Positions 1-9,907 of a stretch of 64,000 nt of DNA are shown piece after piece. Position 1 is the stretch's first letter. Each line of letters starts with the position of its first letter. The DNA lies in contig NZ_JAANIJ010000001.1 of NCBI RefSeq assembly GCF_011174705.1, positions 2,790,001 to 2,854,000 on the forward strand. Reading direction: 5' to 3'. This DNA comes from Tessaracoccus coleopterorum (lineage in GTDB: Bacteria > Actinomycetota > Actinomycetes > Propionibacteriales > Propionibacteriaceae). The notes beneath the pieces were generated by a model, which ran no database searches, was not told the origin of the DNA, and worked only from the letters and a program-made list of their open reading frames with translations. Made by a program: the position numbers and the translations under genes.

Positions 1-42
1 TGCCGCGTGCACTGGTCCAAAAGCCTGTGACAAGGTTGGCCC

Positions 43-530
43 ATGCCGACACCGCCCTTCATCACCGAACTCCGCAGCCACATCGGGCATGCGCCACTGT
101 GGCTGATGGGCGCGAACGCGCTGATCCTCCGCGACGGTGAGGTGCTGCTGGTCAAGCGCTCCGACAATGGCGACTGGTCGGCCGTGAGCGGCATCGTCGA
201 CCCGGGTGAGCATCCGGCGGAGGCGGCGGTGCGCGAGGCGATGGAGGAGGCGGGGTGGTGATCGAGATCGAACGGATGTTGTGGACCGACGTGATGGACG
301 AGATCACCTACCCCAATGGCGACCGCTGCCGGTTCCTCGACCACGGGTTCCGGGCCCGCTGGGTCTCCGGAGAGCCGGTGGTCGGTGACGAGGAGTCCAC
401 GGAGGTCGCCTGGTTCCCCGTCGACGCGCTGCCCGAGCCGCGTCAGAAGCGCCTCGACGCCATGGTGCGGGTGGCGCTCGAGGACCCCCGCGACGTCGTG
501 TTCTCGCTCAGTCCTCGACGCGGGGAATGA
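43..530 (+). CDS. Nudix hydrolase, one frameshift
   Basis: Probable nucleoside-diphosphate-linked substrate hydrolase of about 162 residues. The first part (43-261) carries a good Nudix box: the Gly-x5-Glu-x7-Arg-Glu-x2-Glu-Glu-x-Gly pattern is visible around residues 50-71 (REAMEEAG core, metal-binding glutamates present). Reading continues in another frame from about 255 to 530; adding one G to the GGGG run near 253 joins the two parts into one normal-length Nudix fold ending in a helix-forming tail (PRRGE). Substrate cannot be told from the box. The 3' end overlaps the convergent channel gene by about 23 bases. It is the first gene of the window, so nothing upstream is known. Confidence 0.85.
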
Positions 531-2030
531 TCCGGGTCGCCCGGAGGCCTTCCTTCTGCCCGGCGGCGCCCTCGGCGGGGCCGTCGGCTCGTCGTCGATG
601 CGGGCAGCTCGCCCGTGCGGAGTCTCCGCTCCGCCGTGCGCTCCCGCTCCTCCATGTCGGCCGCGCTCGGGCCGGACATCTTGCGGTTGCGTTCCTCGGC
701 CTCCGGTGAGCCGGAGTAGAGGCGCGCCTCCGGGCTCTTCGACGACAGGGTCGTCTCGGCGGGGTCGCCTGCTCGGGGCGGGTCTCCCCGGGCTTGCGGC
801 GCTGCCCGAGCCAGGACTGGAGCCACTTCGGCAGGGCGCCCTCGTCGAGGTCGTCGTCGGCCTCCGGGCCGGCATCAGCTGGGTGGCCTCGACCGCCTGT
901 TCCTTCTCCCACTCGTCGACGACGTGCTCGACGAAGTCCTCGCGCTCCTCGTAGGAGGGGCGGCCGTCGTCTCCGGCTCGAGGCGGGTGCGGGCAGGGCG
1001 TAGACGGCGTGCTCCTGGACCCAGTGGATCATCTCCTCGCGGACGTAGCAGCGCAGGTCCCACAGCTCACCGGAGGTCGCCGCGGACACCACCGCGCGTA
1101 GCCGCACGTGGCCGCCGGTGGACTCCGTCACCTGGAGCGCCGCGCTGCGGCCGTCCCACAGGTCGCTCGCGCGGACCAGCCGCACCAACTCGACGCGCAT
1201 CGCCTCGACGGGGGCCAGCCAGTCGAGGTCGAACTCGACGGTGCCGAGCAGCCGGGGTTCGCGGCGCGTCCAGTTCTCGAACGGCTGGGTCGTGAAGTGG
1301 CTGCTGGGGACGATCCAGCGTCGGTCGTCCCAGGTGCGGACAACCACGTAGGTGAGGGTGATCTCCTCGACCGATCCCGTCTGCTCGTTGAAGACGACGA
1401 GGTCTCCGACGCGCAGGGCGTCGGAGAACGCGATCTGCATGCCGGCGAAGATGTTCGACAGGGACGACTGCACCGCGAGGCCGGCCACGATGGACAGCAG
1501 GCCCGCCGACGCGATCAGCGACGTGCCGACCGTGCGGAACGACGGGAACGTCAGCAGGGCCCCGGCCAGCGCACACATCCACACCACGGCGATCAGGACC
1601 CGCACGATGATCTGGGTCTGGGTGCGGACCCTGCGGTAGTGCGGGTCTCCTCGACCGTGTCGCCGCTGTCGCCGGAGCGGCGCGCCACGATGGAGGCCTC
1701 GACCGCCTTGATCAGGCTGGTCAGGAGGAACGCGCCGGCGAAGATCACCACGATGATGAACCCGTGCCGGAACCCGTCACGCCAGGCGGGCGCCGGCGCG
1801 ACCGCCGTCGGGCGGGTGGCGATCATCACGGCGAGTCCGCCGCCGAGCACGATGAGGAAGATCCGCATCGCCAGGCGCATGTGCCGGATCAGGATCCGGA
1901 CGTTCTCGCGGCGGCGCACGAGGATACGGGTCAGCAGCGTGACGAGGATGGAGGCGAGCCCGCCGACGACGATGCCGAGCGCGCCCCAGCCGATGATGGT
2001 GAGCGTGTCCAGTGCGACGTCCTCGGGCAT
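508..2030 (-). CDS. MscS-family mechanosensitive channel, several frameshifts
   Basis: Small-conductance mechanosensitive channel-like membrane protein of about 507 residues, releasing solutes during osmotic downshock. From 2030 leftward the protein shows N-terminal membrane helices (IIGWGALGIVVGGLASI, FLIVLGGGLAVMIA), then the MscS pore helix with a Gly/Ala-rich segment (SLIASAGLLSIVAGLAVQSS), followed by the beta domain signature (FSDALRVGDLVVFN, GSVEEITLTYVVVRTWDDRR) typical of the family. A long charged cytosolic C-terminal tail follows. At least four single-base frameshifts (near 1630, 1000, 870 and 700) split it. Its end overlaps the Nudix gene. It sits last in a leftward series after accD, accE, maf and a lipoprotein, probably only loosely linked in function. 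Confidence 0.85.
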
Positions 2031-2039
2031 GGCGTGAGC

Positions 2040-2488
2040 CTACCGATCCGTGCGCAGGGTGAGCGCGGAATAGCCGCTGGTGGTGGTGAAGGCACCCTCG
2101 TAGCCCCGCCGCTGAAGATCAGGGAGTTGCGGTCGTCGCCCGTGATGGTGAAGCCGAGCTCGGGAAGGGTGCGGCGCAGGTAGTCGATGACGGTGAGGCC
2201 GTCAGGGCCGTCATCACGACGGTGACGTTGTTCGCGCTGTCGACGCGGTCTGAGATCAGCGCACCCCGGGGATCGACAGCCGGCGGGCGCGTTCACGAAC
2301 CCGAGGTCGCTCAGGGCCTGCCCGTCGTCCGGGACTGCCGCGGCCGTCAGCGTCGGTTCCGGGACGGTGCGTCGACGGGGCGGCCGAGCAGCCGGCCAGC
2401 GTGAGCACGCCGACCAGGCCGATCGCGATGCGACGGAGAAGGGGCCGATCGCGATGCGACGGAGGAGGGGAGAGCCACGCACGCCCAC
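2040..2488 (-). CDS. Putative lipoprotein, frameshifted, with a 26-bp internal duplication
   Basis: Small exported protein of unknown function, about 150 residues. Near the start, after removing a 26-base tandem duplication (2418-2469), the reading is a basic n-region, a hydrophobic stretch (IAIGLVGVLTLAGC) and a lipobox cysteine, so a lipoprotein is likely. The remaining parts (VPEPTLTAAAVPDDGQ, LISDRVDSANNVTVVM, LTVIDYLRRTLPELGF, FTTTSGYSALTLRTDR) lie in different frames and join if single bases are restored near 2290, 2205 and 2105. The start (GTG about 2488) is uncertain. It lies 48 bases after maf and 9 bases before the channel gene. I do not recognise the family. Confidence 0.55.
2418..2469. 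repeat. 26-bp tandem duplication inside lipoprotein signal sequence
   Basis: The sequence gatcgcgatgcgacggag occurs at 2421 and again at 2447, a period of 26 bases. Twenty-six is not a multiple of three, so the duplication breaks the signal peptide of the lipoprotein; deleting one copy restores a normal hydrophobic segment and lipobox. It may be a replication-slippage mutation or an assembly error. Confidence 0.8.
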
Positions 2489-2536
2489 AACTCTACCGAC
2501 GGATCCCAGCGGGCCGGTCCGCGGACGCGGCCGTCA

Positions 2537-3138
2537 TCAGGTGGGGGTGGGCGCCCAGAGGCTCTGCCACGCAACCCGAGGTCGATCACCATCTGGCGCA
2601 CCCGAGGCAGCGAGAGGCCTATCACGTTGTACGGATCGCCGACGATGGAGGTGACGAACGCGGCACCCCGTCCGTCGATCGTGAAGCCCCAGCCACCTTG
2701 AGCGGTTCGCCCGTCGCCGCGTAGGCGGCGATCTCCTCGTCGGAGACGTCGGCGAAACGCACCTGCGTGGAGCCGACGCCACTCGCGGTGCGGAGGTCGT
2801 CACCCTCGCGGACGGCGACGAAGTGGCCGGTGTGGAGCAGGCCCTCCCGCCCCGCATGCGTTGCCAGCGTCGCACCGCCTCCTCGACGGTGCCCGGCTTC
2901 CCGTGGGCGCGCCCTCGAACTCGAGGACCGAGTCGCAGGCGAGAAGCACGAAGTCGCCCTCGACCCTCGGCACGACCGCTTCGCCCTTCAGCGTTGCGAG
3001 GCGCAGCGCGAGCGACGTCGGCACCGGGTCGCGCACCTGGCGCTCGTCGAACCCGGAGACGATCACCTCCGGCGCAAGGCCCGCGCTCCGCAGCACGGCG
3101 AGGCGCGCCGGTGACTTCGACGCGAGGATGACGCGCAT
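2537..3138 (-). CDS. maf: Maf/YceF-type nucleotide pyrophosphatase, frameshifted
   Basis: House-cleaning nucleotide pyrophosphatase of about 200 residues that hydrolyses non-canonical or surplus NTPs. The N-terminus MRVILASKSPARLAVLRSAG is the characteristic Maf start (the SxSPRR-like substrate loop), followed by the catalytic-site region LLACDSVLEFEG (ADT/ACD-type motif). The C-terminal part MIGLSLPRVRQMVIDLGL is the usual Maf ending (GLP-type loop and final helix). Frameshifts near 2915, 2690 and 2570 break it; the best end is the stop at 2537. It begins 2 bases after accE, as in many actinobacteria where birA, accD, accE and maf are neighbours. Confidence 0.9.
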
Positions 3139-3139
3139 G

Positions 3140-3358
3140 TCAGATCCTGTGATGGGTCCGCCAGGCGTCCCGACCGCCGACGAGAGAGGGACGCACCGTC
3201 CGGTAGTAGGAGTTCCAGCCGCCCGCGAGCGGCCGGTCGTCCGGGGTGCGGAGCCTCTCCTCGCGCAGCGAGATGGCCAGCGCGGCCGTCACGGCCGCAA
3301 TCTCCTCCTCCGTGAGCTGGGCCCCGGAGAAGCTGAGGCGTGGCGCTTCCCCGGTCAC
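3140..3358 (-). CDS. Acyl-CoA carboxylase epsilon subunit
   Basis: Small (72-residue) accessory subunit typical of actinobacterial acyl-CoA carboxylases, which stabilises and stimulates the alpha-beta complex. It starts at GTG 3358, overlapping the carboxyltransferase stop as GTGA, so translation is coupled. The sequence has the family shape: a short beta-strand ([21 protein letters not shown]) then a helix and a C-terminal motif with [14 protein letters not shown] and W residues (RDAWRTHH). The context of accD immediately upstream makes the assignment strong despite the short length. It is unbroken. The next gene, maf, starts in the same direction 2 bases on. Confidence 0.9.
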   Translation of the reverse strand: MTGEAPRLSFSGAQLTEEEIAAVTAALAISLREERLRTPDDRPLAGGWNSYYRTVRPSLVGGRDAWRTHHRI

Positions 3359-4936
3359 AGCGGGATGTTCCCGTGCTTCTTCGGAGGGAGCACCTCGCGC
3401 TTGGTGCGGAGCAGCCGCAGCGCCCGGATCACCTGGGCGCGCGTCTCGTGCGGGTAGATGACCTGGTCGACGTAGCCGCGGTCGGCCGCCACGTACGGGT
3501 TGGTCAGCTCGTCGTCGTACTCCTGCACGAGCCGGGCCCTCTCGGCCTCCGGGTCGGCGGCCTCCGAGATCTGCTTGCGGTACAGGATGTTGACGGCGCC
3601 CTGGGCGCCCATCACCGCAATCTGGGCGGTGGGCCATGCGAGGTTGATGTCGGCACCCAGCGCCTTGGAACCCATCACGAGGTAGGCGCCGCCGTAGGCC
3701 TTACGGGTGACGACCGTCAGCAGCGGCACCGTCGCCTCCGAGTAGGCGTAGATGAGCTTCGCGCCGCGGCGGATGATGCCGTTGTGTTCCTGGTCGACGC
3801 CGGGCAGGAAGCCTGGCACGTCCACGAATGTGAGCACCGGGATGTTGAACGCGTCACAGGTCCGCACGAAGCGGGCGGCCTTCTCGGCCGAGTCGATGTC
3901 GAGGCAGCCGGCGAACACGGTTGGCTGGTTCGCGACGATGCCGATGGAGCGGCCCTCGATGCGGCCGAAGCCGACGATGATCGAGCCGGCGAACAGCTCC
4001 ATCACCTCGAGGAACTCGTCGTCGTCGAGGACGTTGCGGATCACGTCGCGCATGTCGTAGGGCTGGTTGGCCGAGTCGGGGATCAGCTGGTCGAGTTGGC
4101 GGTCGTGGTCGGTGATCGTGAGATCGACCTCGTCCTCGTCGTAGACGGGGGATCCTCGAGGTTGTTCTGCGGAAGGTAGCTGAGCAGTTCGCGCACGTAC
4201 TCGATGGCGTCGGCCTCGTCGGCGGCGAGGTAGTGGGCGTTGCCGGACCGGGTGTTGTGGGTCCGGGCACCCCGAGATCCTCGAGCGTGACGTCCTCGCC
4301 GGTGACCGTCTTGATCACCTCGGGGCCGGTGATGAACATCTGCGACGTCTTGTCGACCATCACGACGAAGTCGGTCAGCGCCGGGCCGTAGACGTGGCCG
4401 CCCGCGGCCGCGCCCATGATCAGCGAGATCTGCGGGATGACGCCGGACGCGAGGGTGTTGCGCTTGAAGATCTCGCCGTAGAGCGCGAGTGAGACCACGC
4501 CCTCCTGGATCCTGGCGCCACCGCCCTCGTTGATCCCGATCAGCGGCACACCCGTCTTCAGGGCGAAGTCCTGGATCTTGACGATCTTCTCGCCGTAGAC
4601 CTGGCCGAGGGCACCCCCGAAGATGGTCACGTCCTGGCTGAACACGCAGACAGGCCTGCCGTGGATGGACCCCGTGCCCGTGATGACGCCGTCGCCGAAG
4701 GGGCGCTTCGCGTCCATCCCGAAGGCCGTGGAACGGTGTCGCGAGAACTGGTCGAACTCGGCGAAGCTGCCCTCGTCGAGCAGCGCCATTACGCGTTCGC
4801 GTGCGGTCATCTTGCCCTTGGCGTGCTGCTTCTCGACGGCTGCCGCGGACCCGGCGTGGATAGCTTCGTCGATGCGCACCCCGAGATTGGCGATCCTACC
4901 GGCGGTGGTGTGGATGTCGATCTCCATGGTCGTCAC
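3355..4936 (-). CDS. Acyl-CoA carboxylase carboxyltransferase (beta) subunit, frameshifted
   Basis: Carboxyltransferase subunit of a propionyl-/acetyl-CoA carboxylase, about 527 residues, transferring CO2 from carboxybiotin to acyl-CoA for lipid synthesis or propionate metabolism. The N-terminal crotonase-like half shows [21 protein letters not shown] and the oxyanion loop region [12 protein letters not shown] with [19 protein letters not shown]. The C-terminal half has [40 protein letters not shown] and [12 protein letters not shown]. Two frameshifts, near 4268 and 4150, are each healed by one extra G/C. The start is ATG 4936 or 4927. Propionibacterial 12S transcarboxylase is a close relative, but the adjacent epsilon subunit favours a biotin-dependent carboxylase. 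birA, which biotinylates the partner subunit, is divergent next door; no alpha subunit is in the window. Confidence 0.93.
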
Positions 4937-4998
4937 CTTAGTCGCCGGAGGGTGGGGTGCGGTCCATTGCCCGCGAAATGCTTCCTACGATGGGGTTC

Positions 4999-5785
4999 GT
5001 GACCCGACAGCACCCTGCCGCCCGCGCCATTGCGAGCCGACTCGCGCCCGACACCATGTTCCGCACCGTCGAACTGGTCGCCTCGACCGGCTCGACCAAC
5101 GCCGACCTCGCCGGGCGCGCCAGGGAGGGCGAGGCCGAGGGGTCGCCCTCGTCGCCCTGGAGCAGACCGCCGGTCGGGGACGGCTCGACCGGCAGTGGGT
5201 GAGCCCCGTGGCTCGTCGGTGGCCCTGTCGGTGCTGCTGAGGCCGCGTCCCGATTTCCCCCAGTGGGGTTGGCTCTCCATCCTCGCCGGCATGGCCGTGT
5301 CGGCCGCGTTGGCCGACCTCGCGCCCGACCCTTCCCGGGTCACCCTGAAGTGGCCCAACGATGTGCTGATCGGCGGGCAAAGGTCTGTGGGATCCTCTCC
5401 GAGCGCATCGAGCGACCCGACGGGGCGCGGGCCGTCGTCGGGATGGGGATCAACGTGGCCCTGACCCGCGACGAACTGCCCGTGCCGAACGCGACGTCGC
5501 TCGCGCTCGAGGGCATGCCGACCGACGTCGAGCCGCTGGTGGCCTCCGTGCTCGGCCACTTCGAGCGCTACTACCGGAGCTGGTCGCTGCGGGTAGCCTC
5601 CGCGACGAGTATGAGCGGCTCTGCGCCTCCATCGGGGCCGAGCTCACCGTGGTGGTCGACCAGACCCGTTCCGTGCGCGGCATCGGCCGGGGGTCGACGG
5701 GTACGGGCGCCTCGTCGTCGCCACCCCGGACGGGCTGGAGACCTTCGCCGTCGGAGATGTGGTGCACGCCAGACTCGGGCGATGA
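4999..5785 (+). CDS. birA: Biotin--[acetyl-CoA-carboxylase] ligase, frameshifted
   Basis: Biotin protein ligase of about 262 residues without the DNA-binding domain of E. coli BirA; it activates biotin with ATP and attaches it to carboxylase biotin domains. Visible motifs are STGSTNADLAGRAREG, the adenylate-binding GRGRLDRQW loop, the KWPNDVLIGG motif and the GMGINV segment, in the correct order. Frameshifts near 5140, 5210, 5385, 5590 and 5700 split it; each is healed by one G/C. GTG 4999 is favoured as start because the in-frame upstream extension runs toward the divergent carboxylase gene and lacks family similarity. The pairing with accD/accE gives enzyme and substrate-modifier side by side. 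Confidence 0.92.
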
Positions 5786-5804
5786 CGCATGCCACACTTG
5801 GCGC

Positions 5805-6301
5805 ATGGCTATCGACAAGGACCAACTGGGGCGTGACGAGACGATCGTGATGTCGATGCGGACACACACCAAGCGGCTCATCGTCCCGGCACTGATCCTC
5901 GTGGTGCTCGGCGCCGCGTTGGGGGTCGCGATAGCGTTCTTCCCGCCGGAATCCCGGCCGTGGTCGACGTACGCGTCCGTCGCCGTGTTCGTCCTGCTGG
6001 TCGTCATCTTCTCGGTGGTGCCGTTCCTGCGCTGGCACACGTCGACCTACACAGTCACCGACCGCCGCATCATCACCCGCAAGGGCATCATCACGAAGGT
6101 CGGCCACGACCTCCCACTCAGGCGCATCAACAACGTCAACTACCAGCGCGGCCTGCTCGACCGGATGCTCGGCTGCGGCACCCTGATCCTGGAGACGGCC
6201 GCCGGCCAGCCCTGACGCTGTTCGACGTGCCGCACGTCGAGCGGGTCCACGTCGCCATCACCGAGCTGCTGTTCGCCGTCCACGAGGACGACAACGACTG
6301 A
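5805..6301 (+). CDS. PH domain-containing membrane protein (bPH2 type), frameshifted
   Basis: Membrane-anchored protein of about 165 residues. Two adjacent N-terminal transmembrane helices (LIVPALILVVLGAALGVAIAF and STYASVAVFVLLVVIFSVV) are followed by a bacterial pleckstrin-homology-like domain with the usual strands (YTVTDRRIITRKGII, GHDLPLRRINNVNYQ, LDRMLGCGTLILETA). A single frameshift near 6212 separates the last strand and helix (FDVPHVERVHVAI). ATG 5805 is 20 bases after birA. The family commonly lies between birA and purK in actinobacteria, without a settled function; a role in membrane organisation is only inference. Confidence 0.88.
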
Positions 6302-6326
6302 GGGTGGCCCCTGTTAGGCTGCACCG

Positions 6327-7485
6327 GTGACCCGCCGCTACACAGTCGCCATCGCAGGGGGCGGGCAGCTCGCCCGCATGATGCAGCAGGCCGCGATCCC
6401 GCTGGGGATCGATGTGCGCCTGCTCGCCGAGGGCCTGATGTGTCCGCCGCCCAGGTCGTTCCCATGACGACGGTCGGTGACTACCACGACCTGGATGTCC
6501 TCACCGACTTCGCATCGGGTGCCGACGTGATCACCTTCGACCACGAACATGTTCCCACCCGCCACCTCGAGGCGCTCGAGGATTCGCTGGCGGTACGTCC
6601 CGGCCCGGCAGCGCTCGTCTACGCGCAGGACAAGGCCCAGATGCGCGCCCGGTTGAGCGGCCTCGGGGTCGCGTGCCCGACCTACGCCATCTGTGACGGC
6701 CCGGAGCAGCTGGCCGCCTTCGGTGACGCCACCGGATGGCCGGTCATCGCGAAGACCTCCCGTGGCGGCTACGACGGCAAGGGCGTCTGGAAGCTCGATG
6801 ACGCGTCGCAGGCCGGCGTCCCCTTCACGGGGCTCGCCGAGTCCTCGGCGGGCGAGACCGTGCGCATCGTGGCCGAGGAGTTCATCGATTTCACCCGCGA
6901 GCTGTCCGCCATCGTCGTCCGCTCCCCGTCCGGCCAGGTGGTCGCCTACCCGGTCAGCGAGACCCGGCAGGCCGACGGCATCTGCGTCGAGACGATCACG
7001 CCCGCGCCCGGGCTCGACGAGGCCACCGCCTCGGGGCTGCAGGAGATGGCCATCAGGATCGCGGGGGAGCTCGGGTGGTCGGGGTGCTCGCCGTCGAGCT
7101 GATGCAGGCCCGCGACGGGCGGATCGTCGTCAACGAGTTGGCCATGCGGCCCCACAACACCGGTCACTGGACGATCGACGGCGCCCGCACCAGCCAGTTC
7201 GAGAACCACCTCCGCGCGGTGCTCGACCTGCCGCTCGGCTCTCCCGACCTCCGCGACCCCGTAGTCGTGATGGCCAACGTGCTCGGCGGCTCCGAGCAGG
7301 ACCTGACCGGCGCCCTGCTGCACGTGTACGCCCGCGACCGGGCGGCACGCGTCCACCTGTACGGCAAGGAGGTCAGGCCCGGGCGCAAGGTCGGGCACGT
7401 GACCTGCTCCGGAACCGACCTCGATGCCGTGCGGCGCCGTGCCTGGCACGCCGCGAACTACCTGATGGGAGACCCCGATGCCTGA
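6327..7485 (+). CDS. purK: N5-carboxyaminoimidazole ribonucleotide synthase, frameshifted
   Basis: ATP-grasp enzyme of about 386 residues converting AIR, bicarbonate and ATP to N5-CAIR in purine synthesis. The start GTG 6327 gives the typical [13 protein letters not shown] opening. Further motifs are [17 protein letters not shown]-grasp segments [17 protein letters not shown] and [14 protein letters not shown], and the C-terminal [17 protein letters not shown], which is diagnostic for PurK. Frameshifts near 6435 and 7075 are each healed by one base. The stop overlaps the purE start by 8 bases, so the two enzymes that act consecutively are translationally coupled. Confidence 0.95.
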
Positions 7486-7975
7486 TCCGCTCGTCTCGAT
7501 CGTGATGGGTTCCGACTCCGACTGGCCCACCATGAGCGCCGCGGCCGAGGCCCTTGCCGAGTTCGGCATCGGCTATGAGGCCGACGTGGTGTCCGCGCAC
7601 CGGATGCCGGAGGACATGGTGCGGTTCGGGCGGACGGCCCATGAACGCGGCGTCAGGGTGATCATCGCGGGGGCCGGCGGCGCCGCGCACCTGCCCGGCA
7701 TGCTCGCGGCCCTGACCCCGCTGCCGGTGATCGGCGTCCCCGTCGCGCTGAAGTACCTCGACGGCATGGACTCGCTCCTGTCGATCGTGCAGATGCCCGC
7801 CGGGGTGCCGGTGGCTACCGTCGCGATCGGCAACGCCCGCAACGCGGGTCTGCTTGCCGTCCGGATGCTCGCCACCTCCGATGAGGCGCTCATGGAGCGG
7901 ATGCTCGACTTCCAGGAGTCGCTGCGTGACGCCGCCCACGCGAAGGGTCGGATCGTCCGCGACGCGTCGGCCTGA
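7478..7975 (+). CDS. purE: N5-carboxyaminoimidazole ribonucleotide mutase
   Basis: Class I PurE of 165 residues, moving the carboxylate of N5-CAIR to make CAIR in purine synthesis. The intact reading frame shows the active-site motifs [10 protein letters not shown] (phosphate binding), SAHRMPEDM (catalytic His), [13 protein letters not shown] and the [33 protein letters not shown] region. Length matches the family. It starts inside the purK coding end and is followed 20 bases later by a strong hairpin, so purK-purE looks like a two-gene transcript. Confidence 0.97.
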   Translation: MPDPLVSIVMGSDSDWPTMSAAAEALAEFGIGYEADVVSAHRMPEDMVRFGRTAHERGVRVIIAGAGGAAHLPGMLAALTPLPVIGVPVALKYLDGMDSLLSIVQMPAGVPVATVAIGNARNAGLLAVRMLATSDEALMERMLDFQESLRDAAHAKGRIVRDASA

Positions 7976-7994
7976 CGGGGCAGGGACGCGCAAA

Positions 7995-8021
7995 GGGGCC
8001 GGTGGATCATCCACCGGCCCC
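7995..8021. terminator. Perfect hairpin between convergent purE and DUF3352 genes
   Basis: A 13-base perfect stem (ggggccggtggat pairing with atccaccggcccc) with a 1-base centre lies between two convergent stop codons. There is no clear T run, but the symmetry and position suggest a bidirectional transcription terminator. Confidence 0.75.
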
Positions 8022-8037
8022 GCTGCTTCTGCCGATA

Positions 8038-9794
8038 TCAGCCGAAGGTGACGTGCATCGAGCCCTCGGCGTAGCCGTCGTCCGCGACGTTGCTCACCAT
8101 GCCGATGGACGTGATCGGCGCGAGGGCCTCCTCGATCCCGGTGCCCATGGAGCCGACCAGGTCGCCGTACTCGGGAGGGCCTTGAAGGCCTGGACGTTGA
8201 GGAAGACGACCTGCTGGGCCTTGCCGTCCACGACCCTCTTGAAGGCATCCAGGTCGCCGAGCGTCGAGCCGGGGCGGAGACGTCATCGGCGCTCTGGCCG
8301 TAGGCCACGATGCCGGTGTCGCCGTGCTGCGTGAGGGTGAGGTCGGGAACCTCACCCATCGCCTCGAGGATGGCGTCGAAGATCTCCTGCTGGCGGGCGG
8401 GGTTGCCCGACTCAAGCTTGGCCCCGACGCTCGGCATGCCGTCGCTCAACCCCACGGTGATGGCCGCCCGGTCGCCCACGAGGGCGGCCAGGTCGTCCGC
8501 GCTGCCGATGCCGAGGAAGCCGAGCGACTCGGACAGGTCGCCCTGGGAACCGAGCAGCTCCCAGTACTGGTCGAACAGCGCGTCGTTGGTGCCGAGCGCG
8601 AAGACGCCCAGCGCGTCGGCGGACAGGCCGGCTGCGAGGTCGGAGACATCCGCGCCCTCGGCCGTGGGGCGTTCGGCGTCTGGAACGCAGCCTTCATCGT
8701 CAGCTTGTCCGTGCTCACCTGGAGGCCGGCGGCACCGTGCATGCCTTCGAGCACGGAGAGGTCGATGGCCGAGGCGTCGAGGGTGCCTGCGTCCTCAACC
8801 TGTCGGAGGCTCGCGTCGATCCCCTCAGGGCCGAGCCAGAACGTCGCGAGGTTCGAGTCGCCGAGCCTGGCGATGTCGGCCTGGTAGGTGGGCGAGTCGG
8901 CCAGGGGGCCGCCTTGATCTCGTCGATGCTGAGGGTCGAGGAGGCATGGGTGACGACCATCAGGTTGTCGATGAACTCGACCCGTGCGTCCTCGCCCTCG
9001 GCCTTGATGAAGGCCTCGGCCTTGCCCTTGTCGGTGGTCTCGATGGCCATCACGATGTTGGCCGGGTCGCTCAGATCGCCCGATCCGTCGCCGGTGATGC
9101 CGAAGGCGATCGAGTCGCCGAGCCACGGCTTGATCTCGGTCTCGTAATCGGGGCGTCCTCGGAATCACCCGCGATCACCGCGAAGAGGGCCGACTTGTAG
9201 TCGGTCTCCATGTCTCCGGAGCTGAGAGAGGGGTAGCGGTCGGCGATGCCCTTGAGCGCGAGCTTCTCGACGTTGGACGGGGCCAGGTTCACCTCGGCGG
9301 CGAACAGGACGTCGGCGGGCAGCCCCTGGGCCGCGACCGGGGTCGATCCCTTGAAGAAGAACATGCCGAGCCCGACGCCCGCACCCAGCACGGCGGCGCC
9401 CAACACGCTGGCGACGATCACCTTCGCCTTCGACTTCGGCTTGGCGGGCGCGCCACCCAGCGGGGGCTCCTGACCGACGGGCTGGGTCGGCTGCTGGCCG
9501 AAGCCCTGGGCCGGCTGCTGGCCGTAGCCCTGCGGGGGCTGCTGGCCGTAGCCCTGGGACGGCTGCGGGCCCAGCCCTGGGCCGGCTGCTGGCCGAAGCC
9601 CTGGGCCGGCTGCTGGCCGTAGCCCTGCGGGGGCTGCTGGCCGTAGCCCTGCGGGGGTTGCTGGCCCCAGCCCTGGGCGGGCTGCTGCGGTGGGTAGTTC
9701 GGGGGTGGCCCCTGGGGGCCGGCTGGCCGTTCCACTGGGGGCCCGGTCCCTGCGGACCGCCCTGCCAACCTGGGTTGGGTGGGGTCTGGCTCAC
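8038..9794 (-). CDS. DUF3352-type membrane protein with Gln/Pro/Gly-rich repeats, frameshifted
   Basis: Predicted surface protein of about 585 residues. It has a low-complexity cytoplasmic N-terminus with copies of an 8-residue unit (GQQPPQGY / GQQPAQGF), one transmembrane helix (VIVASVLGAAVLGAGVGLGMFFF, shown in part), and a large extracellular part beginning GLPADVLFAAEVNLAPS that resembles DUF3352, with repeated blocks such as KPWLGDSIAFGI and AALVGDRAAITVGL. At least five frameshifts (near 9590, 9150, 8910, 8670, 8275, 8175) break it, several inside the repeats or G/C runs. Function of the family is unknown. It lies downstream of the LCP gene on the same strand but behind a hairpin, so it may be separately transcribed. 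Confidence 0.75.
9480..9690 (-). repeat. Tandem 24-bp coding repeats (GQQP[PA]QG[YFW])
   Basis: Seven to nine imperfect 24-base units encode an eight-residue Gln/Pro/Gly-rich motif in the N-terminal tail of the DUF3352 protein. The reading frame shifts once in the middle (around 9590), which may be a sequencing error in this repetitive stretch. Confidence 0.8.
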
Positions 9795-9860
9795 GTCTTG
9801 CTCCTCTGCGCTGCTGGGTGGGAGTTACCGCCCAAGTTTAGAGGCGGGGCAGGCCAGGGC

Positions 9861-9880
9861 CCTCAGACCGCGGTCTGAGG
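9861..9880. terminator. 20-bp perfect palindrome after the LCP gene
   Basis: The sequence cctcagaccgcggtctgagg is a perfect inverted repeat in the 113-base gap between the end of the LCP gene (9908) and the start of the DUF3352 gene (9794), both leftward. It could form a stem after the LCP stop codon. There is no T run, so a regulatory dyad for the DUF3352 gene is an alternative. Confidence 0.55.
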
Positions 9881-9907
9881 AGTCCGGGCCGGCCGCCACC
9901 GCGGTCG

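Noticed and set aside
1108-2037. 309-residue plus-strand frame over the MscS gene
   Set aside because: Arg/Gly/Asp-rich shadow frame antisense to transmembrane segments that match MscS.
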